This document shows, one piece after another, positions 7,674-17,529 of a DNA stretch of 64,000 bases. Numbering within the stretch: the first letter of the stretch is position 1; each line of letters starts with the position of its first letter. The notes below the pieces were generated by a model. That model ran no database searches and was not told the origin of the DNA. It was given only the letters and a program-made list of their open reading frames with translations. This DNA comes from Pseudomonas sp. efr-133-TYG-5. GTDB taxonomy: Bacteria; Pseudomonadota; Gammaproteobacteria; Pseudomonadales; Pseudomonadaceae. The translations under genes were made by a program, and so were the position numbers. Where the stretch lies: positions 2,418,001 through 2,482,000 of the forward strand of contig NZ_JARVSM010000001.1 in assembly GCF_030209175.1 (NCBI RefSeq). Direction: 5' to 3'.

Positions 7674-8978
7674 TCAGCGCGCCGCCAGCACTTTGCCGCG
7701 GCATTCGCCGAAGCCGATCGAGGCGTAACCGTCACGGGCGCACCGCGCGCGCAGGATGATTTCGTCGCCGTCCTCGAGGAACTTGCGCACTTCGCCGGAG
7801 GCCAGCTCGATCGGCTTTTTGCCGCCCTCGGTGATTTCCAGGAGGCTGCCGAACTGGCCGCTCTCCGGGCCGGACAAGGTGCCCGAACCGAACAGATCAC
7901 CCGCCTGCAACTGGCAGCCGTTGACGCTGTGGTGCGCGACCATTTGCGCGACAGTCCAGTACATGTAGCGGGTGTTGCTCAGAGTCAGGCGTTGAGCCGG
8001 CAGGTTCTGCTCGCGCATGCGTTCGGTGAGCAGCAGCACTTCCAGCTCGATATCGAGGGCCCCAGCGGCCTGGTCGCGCGGGTCGAACAGGTACGGCAGC
8101 GGCTGCGGATCACCTTCAGGACGCGGCGCTTGCGCGGCGCGGAAAGGCGCCAGCGCCTCGGCAGTCACCACCCATGGCGACACGCTGGTGAGGAAGCTCT
8201 TGGACAGGAACGGCCCCAATGGCTGGTATTCCCAGGCCTGGATGTCGCGCGCCGACCAGTCGTTGAGCAGGCAGAACCCGGCAATGTGTTCGGCGGCATC
8301 GCCAATCGCGATCGGCTCACCCAACGCATTGCCCTGGCCAATCCAGATACCCAGTTCCAGCTCGTAGTCCAGGCGCGCGCACGGGCCGAAGGTCGGCTCG
8401 CTGGCGCCGGCCGGCAACGTCTGGCCGTGCGGCCGACGCACATCAGTGCCGGAAGCGCGCACGGTGGACGCGCGACCGTGGTAGCCGATCGGTACGTATT
8501 TGTAGTTGGGCAGCAGCGGATTGTCGGGGCGGAACAGTTTGCCGACGTTCTGCGCGTGCTCGATGCCGACGTAGAAGTCGGTGTAGTCACTGATGCGCGC
8601 CGGCAGGTGCATCTGGCAATCGGCGGCCAGCGGCAGCAGTTTCGCGCCCTGGGCCTCGATGTTGCCGCGCAGCGTGCTGCCTTCGCTGAACAGTTCCAGC
8701 AGGCGCTCGCGCAAGGCCACGCGGGCCGCACTGCCGAGCTGGAAGAAGGCGTTGAGCTGACCGTCGCGGGTCGCCTCGACGGCACTGCGCGCGGCCCCGT
8801 CGAACAGGCCGGCTTCGAGTGCCACCTGCAGGTCGAAAATGTGCTCGCCGATGGCCACGCCGCAACGCGGTGCCGAGCCGGCGATGCTGAACACGCCCAG
8901 CGGCAGGTTCTGCAACGGGAAGTCCGCGTGGCCGTTGGCCGATGCAACCCAGCTGCGGGTGATGGAAGTCTGCGTCAT
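7674..8978 (-). CDS. fahA: Fumarylacetoacetase
   Basis: Hydrolase of 434 residues that splits fumarylacetoacetate into fumarate and acetoacetate, the last step of tyrosine/homogentisate catabolism. An N-terminal SH3-like domain (about 1-120) is followed by the FAH catalytic fold with YTDFYVGIEHAQNVGKLFRP, GYHGRAS, GPCARLDYELELG and LLNDWSARDIQAWEYQPLGP, which contribute the metal ligands and catalytic residues. Its length matches the family. It lies three bases after hmgA and 12 before maiA, so the three genes are co-transcribed and probably repressed by the divergent HmgR. Confidence 0.95.
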   Translation of the reverse strand: MTQTSITRSWVASANGHADFPLQNLPLGVFSIAGSAPRCGVAIGEHIFDLQVALEAGLFDGAARSAVEATRDGQLNAFFQLGSAARVALRERLLELFSEGSTLRGNIEAQGAKLLPLAADCQMHLPARISDYTDFYVGIEHAQNVGKLFRPDNPLLPNYKYVPIGYHGRASTVRASGTDVRRPHGQTLPAGASEPTFGPCARLDYELELGIWIGQGNALGEPIAIGDAAEHIAGFCLLNDWSARDIQAWEYQPLGPFLSKSFLTSVSPWVVTAEALAPFRAAQAPRPEGDPQPLPYLFDPRDQAAGALDIELEVLLLTERMREQNLPAQRLTLSNTRYMYWTVAQMVAHHSVNGCQLQAGDLFGSGTLSGPESGQFGSLLEITEGGKKPIELASGEVRKFLEDGDEIILRARCARDGYASIGFGECRGKVLAAR

Positions 8979-8981
8979 GAA

Positions 8982-10286
8982 TTATCTCCGGGTCGGGTCG
9001 AACGTGGCGGGCAGCGTGGCCCAGCAGGCGTCGTAGTTGGATTGCAGTTGCGCACAGTCGAGGGCGAAGCGGCTCGGGCGCAGCACCTGACTGGTCTCGA
9101 ACATGAAGGCCATGGTGTTGTCGATCTTCGCCGGTTTGAGCTCGGCGTTGATCGCTCTGGTGCAGGTCTCGCCGTCCGGGCCGTGGGCGCTCATGCAGCT
9201 GTGCAGGGACGCGCCGCCGGGCACGAAGCCTTCGGCCTTGGCGTCGTATTCGCCCTGGATCAGGCCCATGAATTCGTTCATCAGGTTGCGGTGGAACCAC
9301 GGCGGCCGGAAGGTGTTCTCGGCCACCATCCAGCGTGGCGGGAAGATCACGAAGTCGAGGTTGGCCAGGCCGTGGACGCTGGTCGGCGAGGTCAGCACAG
9401 TGAAGATCGACGGATCCGGGTGATCGAAGCTGACCGTGCCGAGGGTGTTGAACCGCCGCAGGTCATATTTGTACGGCACGTTGTTGCCGTGCCAGGCGAC
9501 CACATTGAGCGGCGAATGATTGAGTTCGGTGGCCCACAACTGGCCGAGGAACTTCTGCACCAGGGTGGTCGGTTGCTGCAGGTTTTCGTAAGCGGCGACC
9601 GGCGTCAGGAAGTCGCGCGGATTGGCTAGGCCATTGCTGCCGATCGGCCCCAGGTCCGGCAGGCGCAGCGGCGCGCCATGGTTCTCGGCGAGGTAGCCGC
9701 GGGCCTGCGCATCGAGCAGTTCGACGCGGAATTTCAGACCGCGCGGCAACACGGCGATTTCCAGTGGCGCGACTTCGAGCACGCCCAGTTCGGTAGCGAT
9801 ACGCAGGCGCCCGAGTTGCGGCACCAGCAGCCACTCGCCGTCGGCATTGAAGAACACCCGCTCCATCGAGCGGTTGGCGACGTAGTTGTAAATACTGATG
9901 CCGGCCGGTTTATCGGCGCCGGCGTTGGCCGCCATGCTGACCAGACCGTCGATGAAATCGGTCGGTTCGCCAGGGATTTCCAGCGGGTTCCAGCGCAGCC
10001 GGTTGGGGGTCACGTCACCCAACGGACCGCCGGCCAGTTGCCGTTCCAGCTTGACGAACGCCGGGTGATTGGCCGACGGCTGGATGCGGTACATCCAGGT
10101 GCGCCGCGCTTCGCTGCGGGCCATGGTGAACGCGGTGCCGGAGAACAATTCGGTGTACAGGCCGTACGGGGCTTTCTGCGGGGAGTTCTGGCCGACCGGC
10201 AGGGCGCCGGGCAACGCTTCAGTGCTGAATTCGTTGCCGAAACCCGACTGGTAGACCAGGTCCGACGCGGTTGAATCGAGGTTCAT
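8982..10286 (-). CDS. hmgA: Homogentisate 1,2-dioxygenase
   Basis: Iron-dependent ring-cleaving dioxygenase of 434 residues that converts homogentisate to maleylacetoacetate. It begins with [19 protein letters not shown], conserved in the family. The iron-ligand region lies near residues 330-375: [27 protein letters not shown] and the later [15 protein letters not shown] start at ATG 10286, preceded by AGGAGG, rather than nine residues further upstream. It is the first gene of the hmgA-fahA-maiA operon, with hmgR divergent. Loss of this enzyme typically gives brown pyomelanin pigment. Confidence 0.96.
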   Translation of the reverse strand: MNLDSTASDLVYQSGFGNEFSTEALPGALPVGQNSPQKAPYGLYTELFSGTAFTMARSEARRTWMYRIQPSANHPAFVKLERQLAGGPLGDVTPNRLRWNPLEIPGEPTDFIDGLVSMAANAGADKPAGISIYNYVANRSMERVFFNADGEWLLVPQLGRLRIATELGVLEVAPLEIAVLPRGLKFRVELLDAQARGYLAENHGAPLRLPDLGPIGSNGLANPRDFLTPVAAYENLQQPTTLVQKFLGQLWATELNHSPLNVVAWHGNNVPYKYDLRRFNTLGTVSFDHPDPSIFTVLTSPTSVHGLANLDFVIFPPRWMVAENTFRPPWFHRNLMNEFMGLIQGEYDAKAEGFVPGGASLHSCMSAHGPDGETCTRAINAELKPAKIDNTMAFMFETSQVLRPSRFALDCAQLQSNYDACWATLPATFDPTRR

Positions 10287-10362
10287 GGAGCCTCCTGAAC
10301 AGGGAGTCGGCATGGCCGAACGCTCTGCGACAGAGGTCTTGGCACGCCGGGGTTATTTTTAT

Positions 10363-10387
10363 CGTAATCCAATTACGCATAACGTAA
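10363..10387. promoter_or_regulatory. Palindromic operator candidate between hmgA and hmgR
   Basis: CGTAAT (10363-10368) and ATTACG (10372-10377) form a palindrome with a three-base spacer. A further CGTAA at 10383-10387 pairs with TTACG at 10373-10377. The element lies midway between the divergent hmgA and hmgR starts in the only AT-rich part of the gap. HmgR of P. putida is an IclR repressor released by homogentisate and binds a palindrome in this promoter region; identity of this site is inferred. Confidence 0.65.
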
Positions 10388-10449
10388 TTTGCTCGCTATC
10401 CAGCGTCAAGCTATAAAGACGCCCATTCGTTCCGGGACACGCCAGCACC

Positions 10450-11238
10450 ATGGAAAAAACCAGCGACGCCAACGGCAAACAGAAAGTCCGCTCCGCCGAG
10501 GTCGGCACCGACATCCTCAAGGCCCTGGCCGAATTGTCGCCCTCCACCTCGCTGTCGCGCCTGGCCGAGCACGTACAGATGCCGGCGAGCAAGGTGCACC
10601 GCTACCTGCAAGCGTTGATCGCTTCCGGTTTCGCCGAGCAGAACACCGCGACCAACCATTACGGCCTCGGCCGTGAGGCGCTGCGCGTGGGCCTGGCCGC
10701 ACTCAACAGTATGGACGTGCTGAAAGTCGCCGCCCTGCCCCTGGCCGAGCTGCGCGACGAACTCAACGAAACCTGTTTCCTCGCGGTGTGGGGCAATCAG
10801 GGCGCGACCGTGGTGCACATCGAGCCGGCCGTTCGCGCGGTGACGGTGGTGACGCAACTGGGTTCGGTGCTGCCGCTGCTCAGTTCCTCGACCGGGCTGG
10901 TGTTCAGCGCCTACCTGCCGCACCGCGAAACCGATGAATTGCGTGAACAGGAAACGGCCGTCGGCACTCATCCGCTGGCGGACGAGCAGGCCTACACGAC
11001 GCTGTGCGAGCAGATCCGCGAACGCGGTCTGCATCATGTGCATGGCTTGCTGATGCCCGGGGTGGATGCCCTGTCGGCACCGGTGTTCAACGCCGTCGGG
11101 CAGATCGCGGCGGTGCTGACCATCGTCGGCCCGACTTCGCTGTTCCACGCCGACGAAAACGGCCCGGCGGCACAACGATTACTCGCTGCGACGCGGGCCG
11201 TGAGTTGGCGCATGGGCTATCAGCCCGAAAACGCCTGA
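10450..11238 (+). CDS. hmgR: IclR family repressor of homogentisate catabolism
   Basis: Regulator of 262 residues. An N-terminal winged helix-turn-helix (about 15-75: AEVGTDILKALAEL, then SLSRLAEHVQMPASKVHRYL) is followed by the IclR effector-binding domain (90-260). It is divergent from hmgA-fahA-maiA, the position of HmgR in P. putida, where homogentisate relieves repression. A palindromic site lies between the two start regions. It ends ten bases from the convergent toxin-like gene. The assignment rests on family and context; the ligand is inferred from the neighbours. Confidence 0.87.
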   Translation: MEKTSDANGKQKVRSAEVGTDILKALAELSPSTSLSRLAEHVQMPASKVHRYLQALIASGFAEQNTATNHYGLGREALRVGLAALNSMDVLKVAALPLAELRDELNETCFLAVWGNQGATVVHIEPAVRAVTVVTQLGSVLPLLSSSTGLVFSAYLPHRETDELREQETAVGTHPLADEQAYTTLCEQIRERGLHHVHGLLMPGVDALSAPVFNAVGQIAAVLTIVGPTSLFHADENGPAAQRLLAATRAVSWRMGYQPENA

Positions 11239-11248
11239 ACCGTCAGGC

Positions 11249-14200
11249 TCACTCGCTGATGCGGGTGTCGCTGTCCTGGATCAGCAACGGCGTCGCCAGT
11301 GCAGTGATGTAGCCGACGCCGACCGGCACCTGGCTGGCGGTCGAGACGATGTCGGCGATGTCCTTGATTCGCGACAGCAGGCCCACCGCCGACGTCGAGG
11401 TGCCAACCCCCGCGACAACCCCCACATACAGGATGATCGCGCCTCGCCACGCCGAGACGAGGTGCGCCTTGCCGGCGTCTTCGTCACCCAGGCTATAGGC
11501 GATCAGGCCCTGCACGATCGCCCCGGTGATTCGCACGATACTGGCCACCACGCCAACCGGCGGCACCAACAGCGAAACCACATCCACCAGCAGTTCCACC
11601 CCGACCAGCACGTGGCGCCAGAAGATCTCGCCGCGGGTACTGGTCTGGTGGTCGACGTCGTACAGCAGGCGCAGGATCATGCTCTCGTACTCGAAGCGGA
11701 AGTGCTTCACCGCGTAGCTGTCGCGCAGTACCGGGGTCGCCAGCGCGGCACCGGAAGCACTGCGGCAACGCTCGACGAAGCGCTGCACCGGCGGCCGGTT
11801 CGCCAGCCTGACCAGCCGCACGATATGCGCGCCCAGTGCATACGCCTTGAGGCCGCTGGTCAGCGTTTCCAGGGGCCGGAAGGCCAGGCCGTCCGGCGCT
11901 TTCGGGATGTACACCAGGTGTTCGAGCCGGCCCGCGACACGCCGGCCGAAGGTGTAGGCACCTTCCAGGCGCTGGCCTTCCAGCACCAGCGTATGGATAC
12001 CCTCCTGCGGCGCGCTGCCGGTCTGGAACGGATCGGGCTGATGCGCACGCTCATGGTCCAGGTCTTCGATCTGGCCCTTGAGCCAATTGAAACGCTCGAC
12101 GGACAGCGAACCCTGCATCTTCTGCGTCAACGCGGCCCTGAGCATTTCGTTCTGCACGGTCTTGCAGTAGAGCTTGGCCTTGAGCGCGTAATCGCTGCTG
12201 GTGAGGAAATGCTTGCGCAGATAGTCCTCGTACTTGAGCCCCGGCATCAGGTTGATCAGCGCCGTGACAGCGGCGGCATTCAGGCGCCCCAGCGGCGCGT
12301 GGTCGATGGCCGCGAACGTCACCGGCTCGTTGGCCTTCCACAGTTGCCACTGAATGAACAACTGGGTCAGGGTCATCCAGTCGTGACCCGGCAACTTGAC
12401 GTTGACCCGATCCGGGTCGATATGCGGATGCGGCCCGGCGCGCAGCAGGTAATCGTTCAATGCCGGCATGACCAGATCGCGGGAGAACGCGCTCAACGTC
12501 GGAATATGCAGCGGCGTTTTCGCCACCTGGGCGATGGCCTTGAATTCAGTGTTCAGCCGAGTGAAGCGTTCGCGATCCACTGGCGCCGCCTGGCGGTACC
12601 AGTCAGGCGTCACCACTTGCTCTTCGGCAATGTCCCAGTCGATCAGGTTATGCACGGCGTCCAGCAACGGCGCGCCCGTCCAAGGCTGCGCGGTCACGCC
12701 GCCCCACCACGATTCTTCAAACACCGGGCGCGACTCGGTCAGCGACAGATAACCCTGAATCAGATCCGCGCGGTCGCCGGCGTGACTCTGGCTGATCAGG
12801 AATTGCCGGTCCTGCGGCTCGAAGCCCCACTTGATGAACTGCCGCTTGAGCAGGTTGAGGTCGGCAAATTCATACCACTGCTGCCCTGTCGGCGCGCCCG
12901 GCGCGTAGAGCACGTGGAAGGCATGATCGGCCGCCGCCGCTTTGGCACGAAAGACCATCATGTCCTTGAGTGGCCGGTACGCCTGGCGGAACGCCACGCT
13001 GCCGGCCTCCATGGTCGAATCGCCAAACAGGTAACGCTGGACGATGTCCTGGGCGCGCGGGCTGATGTGTTTCTGCAGAATCGCGGCGTAATTGCTCAGG
13101 GCGATCTGCTGTCCCAGCACATCGCGCATGGCGTCTTTGACCAGCGCCGTATCGAGGCGCTGGCTGCGCTGCGCGGCGAAGCTCAGGCGCAGATCGAACT
13201 GGCGAACCGCGCGCTCGATGTTGGCCACGCTCAGTCGCGGGTTGTGCTGGAAGTTTTCCAGTTGCAGGGTGTAGCGCCCGCCATCGTCATGCACGCCGTA
13301 CATGAACAGCTGCGTCAGGGTCTTGCGCTCGACATGCTCGATCTTCCGCGAGCCCATGGGCACCACGTGCTTGACCGTGACCCAGATGCTGTCCGGGTCG
13401 ACCGGCTGCGCCTCGCCAGCGGACAGATGCTCGGCCACCACGCCGCGGGCGTATTCCTGCAAGGACGACAACCCGCCCATGGCCTCATGCAGGGCCACCT
13501 GCCCCTTGAGCAATTCGCGCTCCAGCGAGGCGAACACTTCCTGCTGGGTCGACGAGGCGTCCTTGAGCCATTGCGGGCGGGCGTGCTGCGCCGTCAGTGC
13601 AAGCAGACTGGCCATCCGCGCCCTGGCGTCGCGGCTCACGCCGTGCAGGCGCTGTACCGCCGCGACCGCCACGAGGATGTCCTGCGCCTTCGCGCCGGGT
13701 TGCTGCAACCGCCGCAGATGTGCGGCGAGGTCGCGCCGTTGTGTCAGCAGCAGGCTGTCGGTGCAGACCTGAAACAGTTCGCCTGTGCTGGGCAGATAAG
13801 CAATCTGCGGCGCGCTGCCGAGCACTTCGGCATCGTCCAGGGCCAGTGCACTGAGCAACTTGGCGCGAGTGTCCGGATCACGCAAACGCTGTTGCAAAGC
13901 GCGCTGTAACAATAATGGTGTGCGAAACACTTCCACGCCATTGGCCGGCGTATAAAGAATCATCCATTCATCTTCGTCCGGGCGTATTTGATTATCGAAT
14001 TGACCGCTCAGACGCATGACAAAACAACCATCGAGAGTAACAAAGCGTGCATTGTCCAGTTGCAACTCGATACGGTAGGCCGGTGCCCTGGACTTACCGC
14101 GGACAAACACTTCAAAACTTTCTTCGACCGCGGCCATCAGTCCCTGCACTTGTACCTTGGCGCGCAACTCCTGCCAGAACAACTCGGCGTAGACATGGCG

Positions 14201-14686
14201 CAACGCAGTGATTCGCGGCGCCAGTTCACGCCCGCGGGCATCCTTGCCGGGCGATGCCGCCCAGTGGCGATCGATGACTCGCGGGTAACGTTGCGCCAGC
14301 GAAGCCATGACTTCGCCAATCAACAGACCGAGCGTTTCCACATCCAGTTCGGCGATACGGTCCTGCTCTTGCGTGGAGTCGCGCCAATCGTAGACGCCAT
14401 AAAGGCTCGGCTCGTACTGCGGTGCCCGGCCGCGTGCCAGGCACTGCATGAACACGTCGAGCAACGCGCCCGTCGGCTCGGGATCGACCATGGCGGGCTG
14501 GCGGGCATTGATGAACGTTCGGCTGATGTACGCCTGGGGCGCAATCCGCTGCAGTTCTTCGAGCAGAATATCCTGCACGATCGATTTGAAGGCCGGCGTA
14601 TCGTTCAGCACCTGTTCCAGGGCAACAAGTCCTTCACTGACTTTGCCCAGTTGTCGCTGAACCGACAATGTTTGTTTGGTATTCAT
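11249..14686 (-). CDS. Large dermonecrotic-toxin-like (DUF6543) protein
   Basis: Protein of about 1145 residues. No signal peptide is visible. The middle and C-terminal parts resemble the DUF6543 / dermonecrotic toxin domain proteins common in Pseudomonas: a block with LEHLVYIPKAPDGLAFRPLE (about residue 960), then YSLGDEDAGKAHLVSAW, flanked by hydrophobic stretches (VLVGVELLVDVVSLLVPPVG and AIILYVGVVAGVG) that could insert in membranes. The N-terminal 500 residues show no domain I recognise, and I see no catalytic motif. ATG 14686 has GGAAG five bases upstream; an earlier ATG at 14698 is less likely. The promoter region is AT-rich, and a MalT-like regulator lies just upstream. A role in host or competitor interaction is inferred from the family only. 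Confidence 0.68.
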   Translation of the reverse strand: MNTKQTLSVQRQLGKVSEGLVALEQVLNDTPAFKSIVQDILLEELQRIAPQAYISRTFINARQPAMVDPEPTGALLDVFMQCLARGRAPQYEPSLYGVYDWRDSTQEQDRIAELDVETLGLLIGEVMASLAQRYPRVIDRHWAASPGKDARGRELAPRITALRHVYAELFWQELRAKVQVQGLMAAVEESFEVFVRGKSRAPAYRIELQLDNARFVTLDGCFVMRLSGQFDNQIRPDEDEWMILYTPANGVEVFRTPLLLQRALQQRLRDPDTRAKLLSALALDDAEVLGSAPQIAYLPSTGELFQVCTDSLLLTQRRDLAAHLRRLQQPGAKAQDILVAVAAVQRLHGVSRDARARMASLLALTAQHARPQWLKDASSTQQEVFASLERELLKGQVALHEAMGGLSSLQEYARGVVAEHLSAGEAQPVDPDSIWVTVKHVVPMGSRKIEHVERKTLTQLFMYGVHDDGGRYTLQLENFQHNPRLSVANIERAVRQFDLRLSFAAQRSQRLDTALVKDAMRDVLGQQIALSNYAAILQKHISPRAQDIVQRYLFGDSTMEAGSVAFRQAYRPLKDMMVFRAKAAAADHAFHVLYAPGAPTGQQWYEFADLNLLKRQFIKWGFEPQDRQFLISQSHAGDRADLIQGYLSLTESRPVFEESWWGGVTAQPWTGAPLLDAVHNLIDWDIAEEQVVTPDWYRQAAPVDRERFTRLNTEFKAIAQVAKTPLHIPTLSAFSRDLVMPALNDYLLRAGPHPHIDPDRVNVKLPGHDWMTLTQLFIQWQLWKANEPVTFAAIDHAPLGRLNAAAVTALINLMPGLKYEDYLRKHFLTSSDYALKAKLYCKTVQNEMLRAALTQKMQGSLSVERFNWLKGQIEDLDHERAHQPDPFQTGSAPQEGIHTLVLEGQRLEGAYTFGRRVAGRLEHLVYIPKAPDGLAFRPLETLTSGLKAYALGAHIVRLVRLANRPPVQRFVERCRSASGAALATPVLRDSYAVKHFRFEYESMILRLLYDVDHQTSTRGEIFWRHVLVGVELLVDVVSLLVPPVGVVASIVRITGAIVQGLIAYSLGDEDAGKAHLVSAWRGAIILYVGVVAGVGTSTSAVGLLSRIKDIADIVSTASQVPVGVGYITALATPLLIQDSDTRISE

Positions 14687-14848
14687 ACACACTTCCATTA
14701 ATACACTTGATAAATCAGGCCATTAATTAACGCCTGAAACGTGCAATTAACTTAGCGCGATAAAAACCAATAAAAACACCCACCACCCTTTGCAAGAAAT
14801 TAAAAATCGGCCAACTGGAAAACAACTTCGAAAGTTATTAAATCCAGA

Positions 14849-17410
14849 TTAACCGCACAACCCCAGCATTCTCGCCCGTGCCACGGCATGCGTGCGGCGT
14901 TCGACGCCCAACTTTGCATGAATTCGCCTGACATGAGTTTTAACCGTGTGCAATGAGATGAACAATTTCTCGGCTATTTGCTGATTGGAATTACCCGACG
15001 CCACCAGTTGCAGAACTTGCGATTCGCGCAAACTCAGCGAATGTTCCTCTGCAGTCTTGGCACTCGCCTCATTTGCCGCCTCACCGATAAGGGTCGGGCA
15101 ACTTTTAGCAAACTGCCTGAGCAACAGCGGCAAATGGCAGGCCGTCGCCAACTCCTGGCCACGACTGAAGAATTGCCGGGCGCGCTCCTGCTCATTCAGC
15201 AGTGCGGCGGCTTCGGCACTCGCCAGCAGCAACTCGGCCTCGAGGCTGAGCATGCGCCGGGCGTGGGCCTGGTCGAGCAACTGCTGCAGCTGCTCCAACG
15301 GCTGCTGCGCCTGGCCCAGACGGATCTGCGCGAGGATCAGCAGATATTCGATCCGCGCAATCAACTCCAGCGTGGCCGGTGGCGCTTGCCGCGCCTGCGG
15401 GCCGCGATAGTGCCGGAGCACCCGGCTCAACGCTTCCTGCGCCAGCTCCGGGCGGCCCTGTTGCAGCCAGAATTGACTGCTGACCTGCAACAGCACGCCG
15501 CGATACACCGTGTCCGGAATCTGCCGCTGTTGCATCAGGCGCTCGGCCTCGCGCAGGCGTACGAAGGCCTGGGCATAATCGTCCTGCCCGGCAGCCAGTT
15601 GCGCCAGGCCCAAATAGCCGTACAACACGCGTTTGTCGTGGCTGCGCAGGCACTCATCGAGGCCGCGCTGAAACAGCTTCGTCGCCTGTTCTTCCAGGCC
15701 CATGCTCAGCGCCAGCCGTCCGCGCCGCAGGGCGATGCGGCCGAGCAGTGGCACCGGACGGTGGGCGCGCTGACACAACAACTCATGCATGTCGGCCAGC
15801 AGCACGTCGGCGCGCGCGGGCGCACCGCGCTGTTCCAGCAGTTGCGCATGATCGAGTTCCAGCAGCCCTTCGAACAGCAGCGAATCGCGAGCACGGGCCA
15901 GGCACAGCGCCTCGCGGTTGATCGCCTGGGCCTGTTCCAGGTCGCCGCACAGCAGCGCTTGCTGGGTCTGCCCGGACAGGCACAGCAAGCGCACCGGCCA
16001 GGCATCGCCATCCAGTTCGGCCAGGGCCTGGCAGAAATGCTCGCAGGCCGGCGCCATCCGCCCCTGCAAATGCAAGAGCCAGCCCTGCTGCGCCTGCCAG
16101 CGGGCGAGCAACTGCCGCTGCTGGTGCGCCGACGGCTGGGGAAAAAACCGCGACAGCTGTTCGATGCAGGTCGCCGCCTGCTCGAAACGCCCGGCGAACA
16201 ACAGCGCAGCCGTAATCAGCCCGACCCGCTGCGGCGAGCCGAGGGTCAGTTCCGCCCCCTGCTGTTCATGCAGGCGCAGCAACAGCAGCACCATTTGATC
16301 CTCGAACAGATGCTCGATGCTGAAATGCTGCAACAGGCTGACGGCCACCTCGAATTCTTCGGCGAGCAAGGCCTGCTCGAACGCCGACTTCCAGTCCTCG
16401 CGCACGGTGAACCACTGGCAAGCCCGCCGATGCCAGGAGCGACCCACCGGCCAGTGTTCGTCCTGCATCAGCCGCGCCAGCGCCGGATAGACCTGCAACC
16501 AGTCGGGCGAATCGTGCCAGGGCTCGATGAAGCAGCCGAGGGTCTGCAGCAGGCGCAGGTGCTGCGCGCCTTCGCCGGCCCCGAACAGGTGTTCGCAGAG
16601 TTCGGCATTGAAACGCGGCATGTGCGCGAGCACCCGCCAGACCTCGGCCAGTTCCGGAGTCAGGCTGGCGAACAGTTCGTGGTCGAGGTAATCGAGCAAC
16701 GTGTCGACGCGCTGCTGGGGCTGGTTCTTCTGCGACCAGTCGCACTTTTGCAGCAGCGCCATGCGCACGCCGGCGCACCAACCGCCCGTGCCGCGCAGCA
16801 GGCGGCCGGCAACGCTGTCGGCCTGCTCCGCCGGCAGATGCTGCAACAACCGGGCGATTTCCGCGGCGTCCAGCGCCAGCGTCGACGCTGCGCATTCGTA
16901 CAGTTCATCGTCGAGCAACAGCCGTGGCCAGTTGCACTGCGGGCGTCGGCGAGTGCCCAGCCACCAGATCAACGCCGGATTGCTCACCGCCAGCAGCCGA
17001 TCGAGCAAGGCGTCGAGCGCCGGCTCGGGCAGGCGGCAGTAATCATCGAGAAACAGCCAGGTCGGTGCGCTGTGACTGGCGAGTGCCGCCAGCAGCGCCG
17101 CTTCGCTGGCCTCCTCCAGCGCCAGCGCCCGGGCCAGGCGCTGACACAAGTGCGCAACCGTCAAGGACGCTCCACCAAGCGGCAGCCAATGCACCGCAAC
17201 GTGCGCCGGCGCCTGCGCCAGGCATTCGGCGAGCAGCGCGCTCTTGCCACTGCCGGCGGGTGCGCAGAGCAATTTCACCCGCGCCGGCGAAGCCAGCAAC
17301 GGCTCACTCAAACGCCCACGCAACTGGTGATGGGCGGACAGTCGGGGCAAGCATGAAGGGCGTTCCGGACAGGGCAGCTTGGCAGTCATTGCGCGAGGCC
17401 TTTTTATCAT
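14849..17410 (-). CDS. MalT-like LuxR family transcriptional regulator
   Basis: Regulator of up to 853 residues. The N-terminal ATPase region has a Walker A loop LLCAPAGSGKSALL (near residue 48) and a Walker B-like TWLFLDDYC. A long TPR-like helical section (about 330-780) follows, then a C-terminal LuxR helix-turn-helix (LRESQVLQLVASGNSNQQIA, then LFISLHTVKTHVRRIHAKLG). This is the layout of large ATP-binding LuxR regulators such as MalT and AlkS. An alternative ATG at 17389 would remove seven residues. It lies between the DUF1329/DUF1302 pair upstream and the toxin-like gene downstream, all on one strand, so either could be its target. Confidence 0.87.
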   Translation of the reverse strand: MIKRPRAMTAKLPCPERPSCLPRLSAHHQLRGRLSEPLLASPARVKLLCAPAGSGKSALLAECLAQAPAHVAVHWLPLGGASLTVAHLCQRLARALALEEASEAALLAALASHSAPTWLFLDDYCRLPEPALDALLDRLLAVSNPALIWWLGTRRRPQCNWPRLLLDDELYECAASTLALDAAEIARLLQHLPAEQADSVAGRLLRGTGGWCAGVRMALLQKCDWSQKNQPQQRVDTLLDYLDHELFASLTPELAEVWRVLAHMPRFNAELCEHLFGAGEGAQHLRLLQTLGCFIEPWHDSPDWLQVYPALARLMQDEHWPVGRSWHRRACQWFTVREDWKSAFEQALLAEEFEVAVSLLQHFSIEHLFEDQMVLLLLRLHEQQGAELTLGSPQRVGLITAALLFAGRFEQAATCIEQLSRFFPQPSAHQQRQLLARWQAQQGWLLHLQGRMAPACEHFCQALAELDGDAWPVRLLCLSGQTQQALLCGDLEQAQAINREALCLARARDSLLFEGLLELDHAQLLEQRGAPARADVLLADMHELLCQRAHRPVPLLGRIALRRGRLALSMGLEEQATKLFQRGLDECLRSHDKRVLYGYLGLAQLAAGQDDYAQAFVRLREAERLMQQRQIPDTVYRGVLLQVSSQFWLQQGRPELAQEALSRVLRHYRGPQARQAPPATLELIARIEYLLILAQIRLGQAQQPLEQLQQLLDQAHARRMLSLEAELLLASAEAAALLNEQERARQFFSRGQELATACHLPLLLRQFAKSCPTLIGEAANEASAKTAEEHSLSLRESQVLQLVASGNSNQQIAEKLFISLHTVKTHVRRIHAKLGVERRTHAVARARMLGLCG

Positions 17411-17480
17411 TGTGCGTCCACCCTAGCCCTGCGCAGGCGGCTTGTTGACGAGTATTCAGCACGCTGATCAACGCCCATAA

Positions 17481-17506
17481 AAAAGGCGACCGAGCGGTCG
17501 CCTTTT
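17481..17506 (-). terminator. Intrinsic terminator after the DUF1302-DUF1329 operon
   Basis: AAAAGGCGACCG and CGGTCGCCTTTT form a perfect 12-bp stem with a two-base loop and give a U-run on the minus strand, 24 bases after the DUF1329 stop. It separates this operon from the LuxR gene. Confidence 0.88.
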
Positions 17507-17529
17507 GTCTTGCCCGGGCCATCGGACGT

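Noticed and set aside
6918..9629. Long plus-strand open frame (903 codons) opposite maiA, fahA and hmgA
   Set aside because: It is antisense to three well-recognised enzymes. Composition is Arg/Gln/His-rich, as expected for a shadow frame in GC-rich DNA, and no domain is visible.
11462..13909. Plus-strand open frame (815 codons) opposite the toxin-like gene
   Set aside because: Shadow frame with biased composition; the minus-strand protein has family similarity and a ribosome site.
14978..17356. Plus-strand open frame (792 codons) opposite the LuxR regulator
   Set aside because: Shadow of the regulator; Gln/Arg/Leu-rich text without motifs or ribosome site.
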